A stretch of 24,624 nt of DNA. Origin: JADGOV01 sp040002735. GTDB lineage: Bacteria; Actinomycetota; Actinomycetes; JADGOV01. The stretch lies in contig JBDUDX010000266.1 in NCBI GenBank assembly GCA_040002735.1, positions 1-24,624 on the forward strand. Direction: 5' to 3'. Below are positions 7,258 through 15,571 of the stretch, piece after piece (within the stretch, counting starts at the first letter, position 1; the number at the start of each line of letters is the position of its first letter). The translations under genes were made by a program, and so were the position numbers. The notes beneath the pieces are model-generated. The model was not told where the DNA came from and ran no database searches. It was given only the letters and a program-made list of their open reading frames with translations.

Positions 7258-7914
7258 TCAGTGACCGGCGGCCTGGCTCATCCACACCACGATGTCCAGC
7301 GCCCGCAGCGGGGTCAGCGCCGGACCGTCGGCCGGCGCCAGCGTGGTCAACTCGGCGAACGCCTGCGGGTTGGCGCGCAAGTCCTCCCGGATGGCGAGGG
7401 TTAGTTGACGGAGGTAGTCCTCCCAGCTGTGCTCGCCGCGATTGACCAGTACGCACCCCGCATCCCGATAGAAGGTGAAGACCCGGGAGTCCCACACCGG
7501 GACCAGACCCGGTCGCTTGCGGTGCAGCACCTTGGCGACCAGGGACGGCTTGATGTCGGCGGTGTCGACGTGCTCGAGGTCGAGTACAGCCCAGAGCGCA
7601 GCCACCGCATCGCAGTCAGCATCGGTGGCGTCGGCCAGGTGCTCGACCGCCGGCAAGGCGGCCAGTGCTTCCTGCAGCGGCTGCTGGAGCGAGACCAACC
7701 CGGCCATCACGTCGGAGTCGATCGGCGCGCCGAGCAGCGAGGGCGCCAGGTAGTCGCCGGTGACCAGCACGTCGGGTCGCCCGTTGGTGACCAAGGCGTC
7801 GTAGAAGGGCCAGGAGAACCGGTACTTGCGCGGGCGGGCGACGTCCAGGTAGTCCTCGACCAGACTGGTCGGGTCGAACACCTCACGGGTACCACGGGCC
7901 AGGATCAGCGTCAC
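7258..7914 (-). CDS. DUF6308-family protein of unknown function
   Basis: This 218-residue protein resembles the actinobacterial DUF6308 family, recognised mainly by the central segment KVLHRKRPGLVPVWDSRV near residues 127-144. There is no signal peptide or membrane segment. The N-terminal part has an aromatic patch (RKYRFSWPFYDAL, 29-41) and the end is WMSQAAGH. No catalytic motif of a known enzyme is visible. The start is GTG at 7914-7912; an out-of-frame ATG lies just upstream and no strong ribosome site is present. It sits 90 bp after dnaE on the same strand and just before the amidohydrolase. Function unknown. Confidence 0.72.
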   Translation of the reverse strand: MTLILARGTREVFDPTSLVEDYLDVARPRKYRFSWPFYDALVTNGRPDVLVTGDYLAPSLLGAPIDSDVMAGLVSLQQPLQEALAALPAVEHLADATDADCDAVAALWAVLDLEHVDTADIKPSLVAKVLHRKRPGLVPVWDSRVFTFYRDAGCVLVNRGEHSWEDYLRQLTLAIREDLRANPQAFAELTTLAPADGPALTPLRALDIVVWMSQAAGH

Positions 7915-8004
7915 CCGGACATTGCATCACGCGCCCGGCGGTTCCTCAGGCGGCCCATCGATTCGCCACCGGGTGTCTGCGGCGCGGGCCGAGCGCTCGG
8001 TACG

Positions 8005-11000
8005 TCACCCGCCCGTCACGGCGCCCGAGCCGAGCAGGGCCTTGAGATCGCCCATCAGCGCCGGGGTGGCCGTCACCCGCAGCCGATCGTCGAGCCGCAG
8101 CTTGGTGGTCCGCGCACCGGAGAGCAAGGCCAGCTGTACCTCGGTCGTACCGGGATGCGTAGCCAGCACCTCCCGCAGCCGGTCCACGACCGGCGGGGTG
8201 CATCGGGTCGCCGCCATCGAGATCACCACCGGACCGCGGGGGCCCTCGGAGATGTCCGGCAGGGACAGCTCCATCGCGATCAGCTTCGGGACATCGTCGC
8301 GGCGGTCGACCCGGGCGCGGACGCACACCACGGTGTCCTCGGCGAGCAGCGTCGCGTACTCGGCGTAGGTCTGCGGGAAAAACATCACCTCCACTGCCGC
8401 CTCGAGATCCTCCAGTACGGCCGCCGCCCACGGCTTGCCGGCCTTGGTGACCCGCCGGGTGATGCTGGACAGGATGCCACCGACGGTGACGAAGGCGCCG
8501 TCGGCGAGCGTGCTCTCCTCCAGGAGGCGGCTGCACGGCGTGTCCGCCGCGCTCGCCAGGACGTGCTCCAGGCCGAAGAGTGGATGATCGGAGACATACA
8601 GGCCGAGCATCTCCCGCTCATAGGCAAGCAGATCCCGTTTGTCCCACTCCCCCGACGGCACCGCGAACGCGAACGCGCCGGCCGCCGGCGAAACGTCAGC
8701 GTCGGTCGGCTCGACGCTGAACAGATCGAACTGCCCGATCGCCTCCGCGCGCTTGGTGTCCAGGCAGGCGTCGATCGCCTCGGCAGCAACGTGCAACAGC
8801 CCGCGGCGAGAGTGCCCGAGGGAATCGAAGGCGCCAGCCTTGATCAGCGACTCCACCACTCGCTTGTTGCACGCCGTCGCCTCCACCTTGCGCAAGAATT
8901 CGGCGAAGTCCGCGAACCGGCCCTTCGACCTGCGAGTGGCCGCGATGGAGGCGACCACGTTCTCCCCGACGTTGCGGATCGCGGAGAGCCCGAAGCGGAT
9001 GTCGGTACCCCGCGGGGTGAAGTCGCTGTCGGAGTCGTTGACATCCGGCGGCAGCACCTTGATGCCCATCTTCCGGCACTCACCGAGGTAGACCGCGCTC
9101 TTGTCCTTGTCGTCCTTCACCGAGGTGAGCAGCGCGGCCATGTACTCCGCCGGATACCGGGCTTTGAGGTACGCCGTCCAGTACGACACCACGCCGTAGC
9201 CGGCGGAGTGCGCCTTGTTGAACGCGTAGTCCGCGAACGGCACCAGCTGCTCGAACAGCGCGTCGGCGAAGTCCTGGGAGTACCCGTGGGCAAGCATGCC
9301 GTCGATAAACGGCTTCTTCTCCTTGTCCAGGATCGACCGCTTCTTCTTGCCCATCGCGCGGCGCAGCATGTCGGCCTGGCCGAGGGTGTAGCCGGCGAGG
9401 CGCTGGGCGATGGTCATGACCTGCTCCTGGTACACGATCACGCCATACGTCTCGCCCAGGATCGGCTCCAGGTCCGGGTGCAGGTAACTCACCGGCCGGC
9501 GCCCGTGCTTGCGCTCCACATAGTCGATGTGCGCGCCGGCACCCATCGGGCCGGGCCGGTACAGCGCGATCAGCGCGGAGATGTCTTCGAAGTTGCTGGG
9601 TTGCAGCGAGCGCATCAGCGAGCGCATCGGCCCGCCCTCGAGCTGGAAGACGCCGATCGACTCGCCGCGACACAGCAGGGCGTACGCCTCCGGATCGTCG
9701 AGGCCGAGGTCCTCCAGCACCACGTGCTCGTCCCGGTTGGCCTCGATGTGCGCCAGGCAGTCGTCGAGCACGGTGAGGTTGCGCAGCCCGAGAAAGTCCA
9801 TCTTGAGCAGGCCGAGGGCTTCGCAATTGCCCATCTCGTACTGGGTGATCACCGCGCCGTCAGCGTCCCGGCGCCAGACCGGGATGTGGTCGGTGAGCGG
9901 ATCCCGGCAGATCACCACCCCGGCCGCGTGCACCCCCGCCTGCCTCTTCAGGCCCTCCAGCCCGCGGGCGGTCTCCAGTACCTGCTTGGCGTCGGGCTCG
10001 CTCTCACACGCGGCCCGCAGCTCGCCGGCCTCGCGGTAGCGCTCCGCCTTCGGGTCGAAGCAGTCGGCGAGGGAGACGTCGCGGCCCATCACGTTGGGCG
10101 GCATCAGCTTGGAGAGCCGGTCGCCGACCGCGTACGGGTGGCCGAGCACGCGCGCGGAGTCCCGGATCGCCTGCTTGCCCTTGATCGTGCCGAAGGTGAC
10201 GATCTGCGCCACCCGGTCCTCGCCGTAGCGCTCGGTGGCGTAGCGGATCATGTCGCCGCGGCGGCGCTCGTCGAAGTCCATGTCGATGTCCGGCATGGAG
10301 ATGCGCTCGGGGTTGAGGAACCGTTCGAAGATCAGCCCGTGTTCCAGCGGGTCGAGTTCGGTAATACCCAGGCAGTACGACACCGTGCAGCCGGCCGCGC
10401 TGCCCCGGCCGGGTCCGACCCGGATGCCGTTGGACTTGGCGTGGCGGACCAGGTCGGCGACGATGAGGAAGTACGCCGGAAAGGCCATCTGGTTGATCAC
10501 GGTGAGCTCGAACTCGACCTGCGCCCGCTGGGCTTCGCTGGCGCCCACTCCCCAGCGTCGGATCATCCCGGCCTCGACCTCGTGGCGGAGCCAGGTCTCC
10601 TCGGTTTCCCCCGCCGGCACTTCAAAACGGGGTAGCAGCCGCTGCCCTTCGTCGATCGTCACGTCGCACCGCTCGGCGATGAGCAGGGTGTTGTCGCAGG
10701 CTTCCGGGATCTCCCGCCAGACCGCCCGCATCTCCGCCGGGGACTTGAGGTAGAACTCCTCGGCGTCGAAGCGGAACCGGTTGGGGTCGGCGAGCGTCGC
10801 CCCGGTTTGCACGCACAGCAGTACCTCGTGCGCGACCGAGTCGGACTTGCGGGTGTAGTGCAGGTCGTTGGTGGCCACGGTGGGCACTTGCAGGTCGGCG
10901 GCAAGCTCGAGCAGTTGCCGCTGGGTTCGTCGCTCGATGTCCAGCCCGTGGTCCATCAGCTCGACGTAGAAGTTGCCCGCGCCGAAGATGTCTCGGTAAT

Positions 11001-11496
11001 CCGACAGCGCTTGGCGCGCCTTTGCCGGCTGGCCGGTGGCCAGCAGCCGGTTCACCTCGCCGGACGGGCAGCCGGAGGTGGCGATCAGGCCCTCGGCGTA
11101 CTCGGCGAGCAGTTCGCGGTCCATCCGCGGCTTGTAGTAGTACCCCTCCAGGCTGGCCCGGCTGGACAGCTTGATCAGGTTGCGCCAGCCCTGGTCGGTT
11201 GTGGCCAGCAGCGTCATGTGGAAGTACTTCTCGTTCTTGACGTCCCCCCCGCCGCCGCTCTTGTCGTACCGGGAGCCGGGTGCCAGGTACGCCTCGATGC
11301 CGAGAATCGGCTTCACGCCAGCCGTGCGCCCGGCCTTGTAGAACTCGTACGCGCCGTGCAGGTTGCCGTGGTCGGTGATCGCCACCGCCGGCATCTCCAT
11401 CCGAGCGGCCTCGGCGAAAAGGTCCTTGACCCGGGCTGCCCCGTCGAGCATGGAGTACTCGCTGTGCACGTGCAGGTGCACGAACGAGTCGGGCAT
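8005..11496 (-). CDS. dnaE: DNA polymerase III alpha subunit DnaE
   Basis: DnaE is the replicative polymerase catalytic subunit. The 1163-residue protein begins with a PHP domain (FVHLHVHSEYSMLDGA, residues 5-20; TDHGNLHG, 41-48). Most metal-ligand histidines of that domain are present, as expected for an active actinobacterial proofreading domain. The polymerase active site holds Asp403 and Asp405 in MPDIDMDFDERR and a third aspartate, Asp567, in LLKMDFLGLRN. GPGRGSAAG at 361-369, the helix-hairpin-helix region around 860-900 and an OB-fold near 1000-1090 follow. The ATG at 11496-11494 has a strong AGGAGG ribosome site 6 nt upstream. Length and motifs match the essential DnaE1 class rather than the SOS-induced ImuC/DnaE2 class. 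Confidence 0.97.
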   Translation of the reverse strand: MPDSFVHLHVHSEYSMLDGAARVKDLFAEAARMEMPAVAITDHGNLHGAYEFYKAGRTAGVKPILGIEAYLAPGSRYDKSGGGGDVKNEKYFHMTLLATTDQGWRNLIKLSSRASLEGYYYKPRMDRELLAEYAEGLIATSGCPSGEVNRLLATGQPAKARQALSDYRDIFGAGNFYVELMDHGLDIERRTQRQLLELAADLQVPTVATNDLHYTRKSDSVAHEVLLCVQTGATLADPNRFRFDAEEFYLKSPAEMRAVWREIPEACDNTLLIAERCDVTIDEGQRLLPRFEVPAGETEETWLRHEVEAGMIRRWGVGASEAQRAQVEFELTVINQMAFPAYFLIVADLVRHAKSNGIRVGPGRGSAAGCTVSYCLGITELDPLEHGLIFERFLNPERISMPDIDMDFDERRRGDMIRYATERYGEDRVAQIVTFGTIKGKQAIRDSARVLGHPYAVGDRLSKLMPPNVMGRDVSLADCFDPKAERYREAGELRAACESEPDAKQVLETARGLEGLKRQAGVHAAGVVICRDPLTDHIPVWRRDADGAVITQYEMGNCEALGLLKMDFLGLRNLTVLDDCLAHIEANRDEHVVLEDLGLDDPEAYALLCRGESIGVFQLEGGPMRSLMRSLQPSNFEDISALIALYRPGPMGAGAHIDYVERKHGRRPVSYLHPDLEPILGETYGVIVYQEQVMTIAQRLAGYTLGQADMLRRAMGKKKRSILDKEKKPFIDGMLAHGYSQDFADALFEQLVPFADYAFNKAHSAGYGVVSYWTAYLKARYPAEYMAALLTSVKDDKDKSAVYLGECRKMGIKVLPPDVNDSDSDFTPRGTDIRFGLSAIRNVGENVVASIAATRRSKGRFADFAEFLRKVEATACNKRVVESLIKAGAFDSLGHSRRGLLHVAAEAIDACLDTKRAEAIGQFDLFSVEPTDADVSPAAGAFAFAVPSGEWDKRDLLAYEREMLGLYVSDHPLFGLEHVLASAADTPCSRLLEESTLADGAFVTVGGILSSITRRVTKAGKPWAAAVLEDLEAAVEVMFFPQTYAEYATLLAEDTVVCVRARVDRRDDVPKLIAMELSLPDISEGPRGPVVISMAATRCTPPVVDRLREVLATHPGTTEVQLALLSGARTTKLRLDDRLRVTATPALMGDLKALLGSGAVTGG

Positions 11497-11794
11497 GGCA
11501 TGCCTCCTACCGGCGTCGGGCGATCGCGGGCCGGGGGAAGTCGGCCATGCTGGGGTCGTGGTGCGGGTCGCGGGAAAACTGGCACCTCGGTTCTAACACG
11601 TGCGGACGACAGTTTGCGGGCGCGTCGTGGGGGCGTGTCGGGGGTGGCAGAGGATCGGAGCGCTCCATCGCCGCGGGCGGCCGTAGCTGGTCAGACGACG
11701 ACAGACGCCGCGCCTCAGCACGCTCACAGTGTGCGACCATGTGGCCCGGGCAGGTTGCGACGCGTCCAGCCCGGGTATCTGAGGAGTCCGCTTG
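11497..11794. other. Divergent intergenic region between dnaE and the S53 peptidase gene
   Basis: These 298 bp separate two divergent starts. Apart from the ribosome sites of dnaE (AGGAGG, minus strand) and of the peptidase (GAGGAG at 11781-11786) I see no gene. No convincing -35/-10 pair was found for either direction, and no repeat or RNA element was recognised. Confidence 0.6.
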
Positions 11795-13723
11795 ATGTCT
11801 TTCTCCCTTTCGCGCCGCCGGCTGGTCGCGGCCGGCGTAGCCGGTCTGCTCGGGGCCGCCGGGCTCGCCTCAGGAGCCGCCGCTGCGCCGGCGAAGTCGA
11901 CGCGCGCGCTGCCCGGCGTGGTTCCTGAGTGGGTGACCTCGGCCCACAAACTGGGGCACGCGCGTGGGAGTGACGCGGTGGAGTTCGGTGTGCTGCTGTC
12001 CATGCGTAACGCGGCAGCCGCGCCGTCCTTGATCCGCTCGCTGACCACGCCGGGCAGCACGCAGTACGGTCGCTGGCTTACTGCCGCGCAATTCCGGGCG
12101 CGGTTCGCGCCCGCCGCGGGCGACGTGGCGGCCGTCCAGAAGTGGTTGCGCGACGCCGGGTTCCGGGTCGATGAGACGCTGTCCAGCGGCCTACTGGTTC
12201 AAGCGTCCGGCAGCGTGGCGCAGACCGAGAAGGCCTTCGGGACCCGGCTCGACCAGTTCAGCTACCGTGGCCACACGCTTCGAGCGCCGGCCGCACAACT
12301 GCGGGTGCCAGCGACCATGCCGAGCGCGGTCGCCAGCATCACCGGGCTCGCGGACACCCCGAAGCAGACGGCCAGCAAGCCGCCGCCCGGTCCGGCGCCG
12401 GGCTTACGTACCGGCTTCCAGCCCTGCTCGGCGTTCTACGGGCAGAAGATCGCCACAACTCTGCCCCCGGCGTACGGGCAGAAGGTCCCCTACGCCGTGT
12501 GCGGATACACCTCGAAGGAACTCGCGACCGCCTACGGGGTGAGCCCAGCGGCGGCGCACGGCGCCGACGGCAGCGGGGTGACCGTCGCGGTCACCGACGC
12601 GTACGCCTCGCCGACCATCAAGCAGGACGCCAATACCTACTCCACCCGACACGGCCTCCCGACCTTCACGCCCGGTCAGTTCCGCCAGATCCTCCCCCCG
12701 CGCTTCAACCAGTACAAGCTCTGCCACGCGCAGGATTGGTACGGCGAGGAGACCCTGGACGTCGAGGCGGTGCACGGCGTCGCGCCGGGAGCGAAGATCG
12801 TGTACGTCGGCGGATCGAACTGCTTGGGCGGTCTGGGACTGGCGTGGGCCAAGACGATCGACAACCATGTGGCTGACGTCGTCACGAACTCGTGGGGCGA
12901 GGGCACGGAGGATCTCCCGCTGAGCGCCGTGCGCGTCTACGACATGTTCGCTCGGGAAGCCGCGCTGACCGGCATCAGCGTGCTGTTCCCTTCGGGCGAC
13001 AGCGGCGACAGCGTGCTGGCCACCCAGAAGCGCCAAGTCGCCCTGCCGGCGTCCGACCCGTACATCACCGGCGTCGGCGGGACCAGCGTCGCCATCGGCG
13101 CGTCCGGGCAGAAGGTCTTCGAGCACGGCTGGGAAAACGCCTACTCCACACTCACCAACGGCGCCTGGACTCCGAAGCCGCCCGGGGCCTACACCTCCGG
13201 TTCCAGCGGCGGCACCAGCCGGCTGTTCCGGCAGCCCTGGTACCAGCGGGGCGTCGTACCGGCGTCGATCTCGAAGTACTTCGGCACCGTCGCGACCCGG
13301 GCCGTTCCGGACGTCTCGATGCCCGGTGACCCGAACACCGGGATGCGGGTCGGGCAGACCCAGGCCTTCGGCAACGGAACGTACTACGACGAGTACCGCA
13401 TCGGCGGCACCAGCCTCTCCTCGCCGTTGCTCGCCGGGGTGCTGGCCGTCGCGGAGCAGTACAACCAGCACCCGATCGGGTTTCTCAACCCGCTGGCGTA
13501 CGCGCTGGTGGGCACCGCGGCCATCACCGATGTTCTTCCGCCCTCACATCCGATCGCGGAGGCCCGGGTCGACTTCAACAATGGCGTCAACGCGAAGGCC
13601 GGCCTCCTCTATCGGCTTCAGACCATCGACGTTCCGACCACCATCCGCACCCGGGTCGGCTACGACGACGTGACGGGCGTCGGTACGCCGAACGGTCTGG
13701 ACTTCCTGAAGGGAATCGGCTAG
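11795..13723 (+). CDS. Secreted S53-family (sedolisin/kumamolisin-type) serine-carboxyl peptidase
   Basis: A 642-residue exported endopeptidase precursor. The N-terminus SLSRRRLVAAGVAG followed by a hydrophobic stretch and AAAAPA fits a Tat signal (SRRxL) with cleavage near residue 31. A pro-S53 activation domain spans about 45-185 (FGVLLSMRN, TPGSTQYGRWLTAAQF). The catalytic domain shows the Glu318-Asp322 pair in EETLDVEAVHG, the oxyanion Asp402 in FPSGDSGD, and the nucleophile Ser540 in GGTSLSSPLLAG. The C-terminal YDDVTGVGTPNG is the calcium-binding end of the family. Four cysteines in the mature part could form two disulfides. GAGGAG lies 8 nt before ATG 11795; a TTG at 11792 is also possible. 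Sedolisins usually act at acidic pH, but that is not shown here. The gene is not functionally linked to its neighbours. Confidence 0.94.
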   Translation: MSFSLSRRRLVAAGVAGLLGAAGLASGAAAAPAKSTRALPGVVPEWVTSAHKLGHARGSDAVEFGVLLSMRNAAAAPSLIRSLTTPGSTQYGRWLTAAQFRARFAPAAGDVAAVQKWLRDAGFRVDETLSSGLLVQASGSVAQTEKAFGTRLDQFSYRGHTLRAPAAQLRVPATMPSAVASITGLADTPKQTASKPPPGPAPGLRTGFQPCSAFYGQKIATTLPPAYGQKVPYAVCGYTSKELATAYGVSPAAAHGADGSGVTVAVTDAYASPTIKQDANTYSTRHGLPTFTPGQFRQILPPRFNQYKLCHAQDWYGEETLDVEAVHGVAPGAKIVYVGGSNCLGGLGLAWAKTIDNHVADVVTNSWGEGTEDLPLSAVRVYDMFAREAALTGISVLFPSGDSGDSVLATQKRQVALPASDPYITGVGGTSVAIGASGQKVFEHGWENAYSTLTNGAWTPKPPGAYTSGSSGGTSRLFRQPWYQRGVVPASISKYFGTVATRAVPDVSMPGDPNTGMRVGQTQAFGNGTYYDEYRIGGTSLSSPLLAGVLAVAEQYNQHPIGFLNPLAYALVGTAAITDVLPPSHPIAEARVDFNNGVNAKAGLLYRLQTIDVPTTIRTRVGYDDVTGVGTPNGLDFLKGIG

Positions 13724-13746
13724 CCGCCCGCACCAGCAACCCCACA

Positions 13747-14673
13747 TCAGCTCTGTTCGCGCAGCAGCTCCAGCGCGGCCGCCAGGTCGGCCGGGTACGG
13801 GCTCTCGTACGTCACCGGCCGGCCGTCCGCCGGGTGGGGGAAGCCGAGCCGGGACGCGTGCAGCCACTGGCGCCGCACGCCGAGCCGTTCGGCCAGGGTC
13901 GGATCCGCGCCGTAGGCCAGGTCGCCGACGCAGGGGTGGCGTAGTGCCGCCATGTGCACCCGGATCTGGTGGGTCCGGCCGGTCTCCAGCCGGACGTCCA
14001 GCAGAGAGGCCGCGCGGAAGGCCTCCAGTGTGTCGTAGTGCGTGACGCTCGGCTTCCCGCCGGCGACGACGGCGAACTTGTAGTCCGCGTCGGGGTGCCG
14101 GTCGATCGGGGCGTCGATGGTGCCGCGCAGCGGATCCGGGTGGCCCTGCACCAGCGCGGCGTACCGCTTGTCCACCGTGCGGTCGTGGAATGCCGCCTTC
14201 AGCGAGGTGTACGCCCGCTCACTTTTCGCCACCACCATCAGCCCGGTGGTGCCGACGTCCAGGCGGTGCACGACGCCTTGACGCTCGGCGGCGCCGCTGG
14301 TGGAGATCCGATGCCCGGCAGCGGCGAGCCCACGGATCACGGTCGGCCCGGTCCAGCCCGGACTGGGGTGGGCCGCGACGCCGACCGGCTTGTCCACGAC
14401 GATGATCTCGTCGTCCTCATGGACGATGCGCAGCCCGGGTACCACCTCCGCCGGCGGCAGCGGTACCTGCTCGGGCTCCGGCAGGTCGACGTCGAGCCAA
14501 TCGCCGGCGGACACCCGGTCGGACTTCACGGCGTCCGCTCCGCCGAGCCGGGCGTGGCCGGCGGTAACCAAGTCGGCCGCAACCGTTCGGGACAGGCCGA
14601 AGAGTCGAGCCACCGCCGCGTCGAGCCGGAGCCCGGCGAGGCCATCGGGGACGGGCAGGCTCCGGCTAATCAT
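13747..14673 (-). CDS. RluD/RluA-family 23S rRNA pseudouridine synthase
   Basis: A 308-residue pseudouridine synthase of the RluA/RluD family. An S4 RNA-binding domain occupies residues 15-65 (RLDAAVARLFGLSR, then DRVSAGDWLDV). The catalytic domain follows, with VVDKPVGVAAHPSPG at 92-106 and the catalytic Asp139 in VVHRLDVGTTGLMVVAKS. Later family signatures are DKRYAALVQG, LETGRTHQIRVHMA and HPCVGDLAYG. The ATG at 14673-14671 overlaps the end of lspA by 8 bp, so translation is probably coupled. RluD in E. coli modifies helix 69 of 23S rRNA; the exact target here is inferred. The gene converges on the S53 peptidase with 23 bp between stops and no clear terminator. Confidence 0.93.
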   Translation of the reverse strand: MISRSLPVPDGLAGLRLDAAVARLFGLSRTVAADLVTAGHARLGGADAVKSDRVSAGDWLDVDLPEPEQVPLPPAEVVPGLRIVHEDDEIIVVDKPVGVAAHPSPGWTGPTVIRGLAAAGHRISTSGAAERQGVVHRLDVGTTGLMVVAKSERAYTSLKAAFHDRTVDKRYAALVQGHPDPLRGTIDAPIDRHPDADYKFAVVAGGKPSVTHYDTLEAFRAASLLDVRLETGRTHQIRVHMAALRHPCVGDLAYGADPTLAERLGVRRQWLHASRLGFPHPADGRPVTYESPYPADLAAALELLREQS

Positions 14674-15247
14674 CGGCCGCACCGTCGCGATGCCGGTCCT
14701 GATGCCCGTCGCGCCGACCGTCGAGACCCAGTCCCAGCACGGACAGCAGTACGGCCACCAGCCCACCGGTCACGATGGCGGAGTCCGCGATGTTGAAAAC
14801 CGGCCAGTGCGGCAGTTCGATCCAGTCCACGACGTGGCCGCGAAACGGCGCCGGCGAGCGTAAGATCCGGTCCAAGAGGTTACCGAGCGCGCCGCCGAGA
14901 AGAAGCCCGAGGGTCGCCGCCCAGCGCAGGCTCCGCAGCCGGGCGGCGGTCCGTACGATCACCACGACCACGGCGAGCGCCACCATGGTGAACAGCACCG
15001 TGGCGCCTTGCCCCAGTCCGAACGCGGCGCCCGAGTTGCGGGTCACGGTGAGGCGGAGCAGCCCCCCGAGCAGCCGTACCGGTGCCCGATCGGACAGCTT
15101 CTCGACCACCACGATCTTGGTCACCAGATCCAGCCCGAGGACGGCGACAGCGACAGCGAGCAGGACACGCACGCCGGCGCGGCGCCGCGGCGGCTGTCCG
15201 CCGATCGGGTTCGAGTCGGCGCGGGATGCTTCCGAGGGGATCACCAT
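14666..15247 (-). CDS. lspA: Lipoprotein signal peptidase LspA (signal peptidase II)
   Basis: LspA is the membrane aspartyl protease that removes signal peptides from diacylated prolipoproteins. The 193-residue protein has four predicted membrane helices, roughly 26-47, 82-100, 108-126 and 156-175. The family boxes are present: LDLVTK at 39-44, TRNSGAAFG at 69-77, GNLLDR with catalytic Asp126, and FNIADSAI with catalytic Asp155. A basic and acidic tail (DGRRDGHQDRHRDG) ends the protein. The N-terminus carries about 25 residues more than the core, which is usual in actinobacteria. The ATG at 15247-15245 has only a weak ribosome site. The gene is co-directional and overlapping with the pseudouridine synthase and diverges from ileS. 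Confidence 0.96.
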   Translation of the reverse strand: MVIPSEASRADSNPIGGQPPRRRAGVRVLLAVAVAVLGLDLVTKIVVVEKLSDRAPVRLLGGLLRLTVTRNSGAAFGLGQGATVLFTMVALAVVVVIVRTAARLRSLRWAATLGLLLGGALGNLLDRILRSPAPFRGHVVDWIELPHWPVFNIADSAIVTGGLVAVLLSVLGLGLDGRRDGHQDRHRDGAADD

Positions 15248-15263
15248 GACGAGACCAGTGTCG

Positions 15264-15293
15264 CTGATCGCGGCGCCGCCGGTCGGCTAGGCT
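15264..15293 (+). promoter_or_regulatory. Predicted ileS promoter
   Basis: A -35-like CTGATC (15264-15269) is followed after 18 bp by TAGGCT (15288-15293), a TANNNT -10 element. Transcription would start near 15300, just before the T-box leader. The match is moderate and position supports it. Confidence 0.45.
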
Positions 15294-15309
15294 GGCCGGC
15301 GCAGCAGGC

Positions 15310-15571
15310 GTTGACGGGACGAGTAACGCCGGACGCAGCCAGCGCCGCGAGGCGTAGCGAGCCGGGGACGGTGCGAGCCCGGCGGCGTGCCCGGCGTGAA
15401 GATCACCCCGAGCCGCCGGAGGAACGGCCCCCAGGCTCAGTAGAACCGGCGCACGCAGGAACGGAGTGGGCGCGTACGCGCGCCAAGAAGGGTGGTACCG
15501 CGGGGCTCCGGGCAACCGGGTGCCTCGTCCCTTCGTCGCAGGTCAACGACGAACCGGAAGGTACCTCCACC
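15310..15571 (+). ncRNA. T-box riboswitch (tRNA-Ile sensor) in the ileS leader, probably translational
   Basis: The T-box core GGTGGTACCGCGG is at 15491-15503. An 8-bp stem (15379-15386 with 15412-15419) encloses a short loop holding the isoleucine codon ATC at 15402-15404, matching the ultrashort specifier stem of actinobacterial ileS T-boxes. In the bound state GAAGGG (15487-15492) pairs with CCCTTC (15529-15534), and GCG (15500-15502) pairs with CGT (15526-15528). This leaves a bulge whose TGGT (15493-15496) complements the ACCA end of uncharged tRNA-Ile. In the alternative state TTCGTCG (15532-15538) pairs with CGACGAA (15547-15553) across an 8-nt loop, and nearby CC can cover GG of the ribosome site (GGAAGG, 15556-15561). 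There is no T-tract, so control of translation rather than termination is the likely output. Pairings were found by eye. Confidence 0.92.

Noticed and set aside
7989..8000. Perfect 12-bp palindrome CCGAGCGCTCGG just after the dnaE stop
   Set aside because: There is no T-tract and only a 4-bp stem once a loop is allowed, so it is not a convincing terminator. In GC-rich DNA it may be chance.
7405..10635. 1076-codon open frame antisense to dnaE and the DUF6308-like gene
   Set aside because: It mirrors a confirmed dnaE in high-GC DNA, where the antisense frame is naturally free of stops. The translation is rich in Arg, His, Val and Gly with no recognisable domain.
13724..13746. Bidirectional terminator between the S53 peptidase and the pseudouridine synthase
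   Set aside because: The 23-bp gap contains no inverted repeat.
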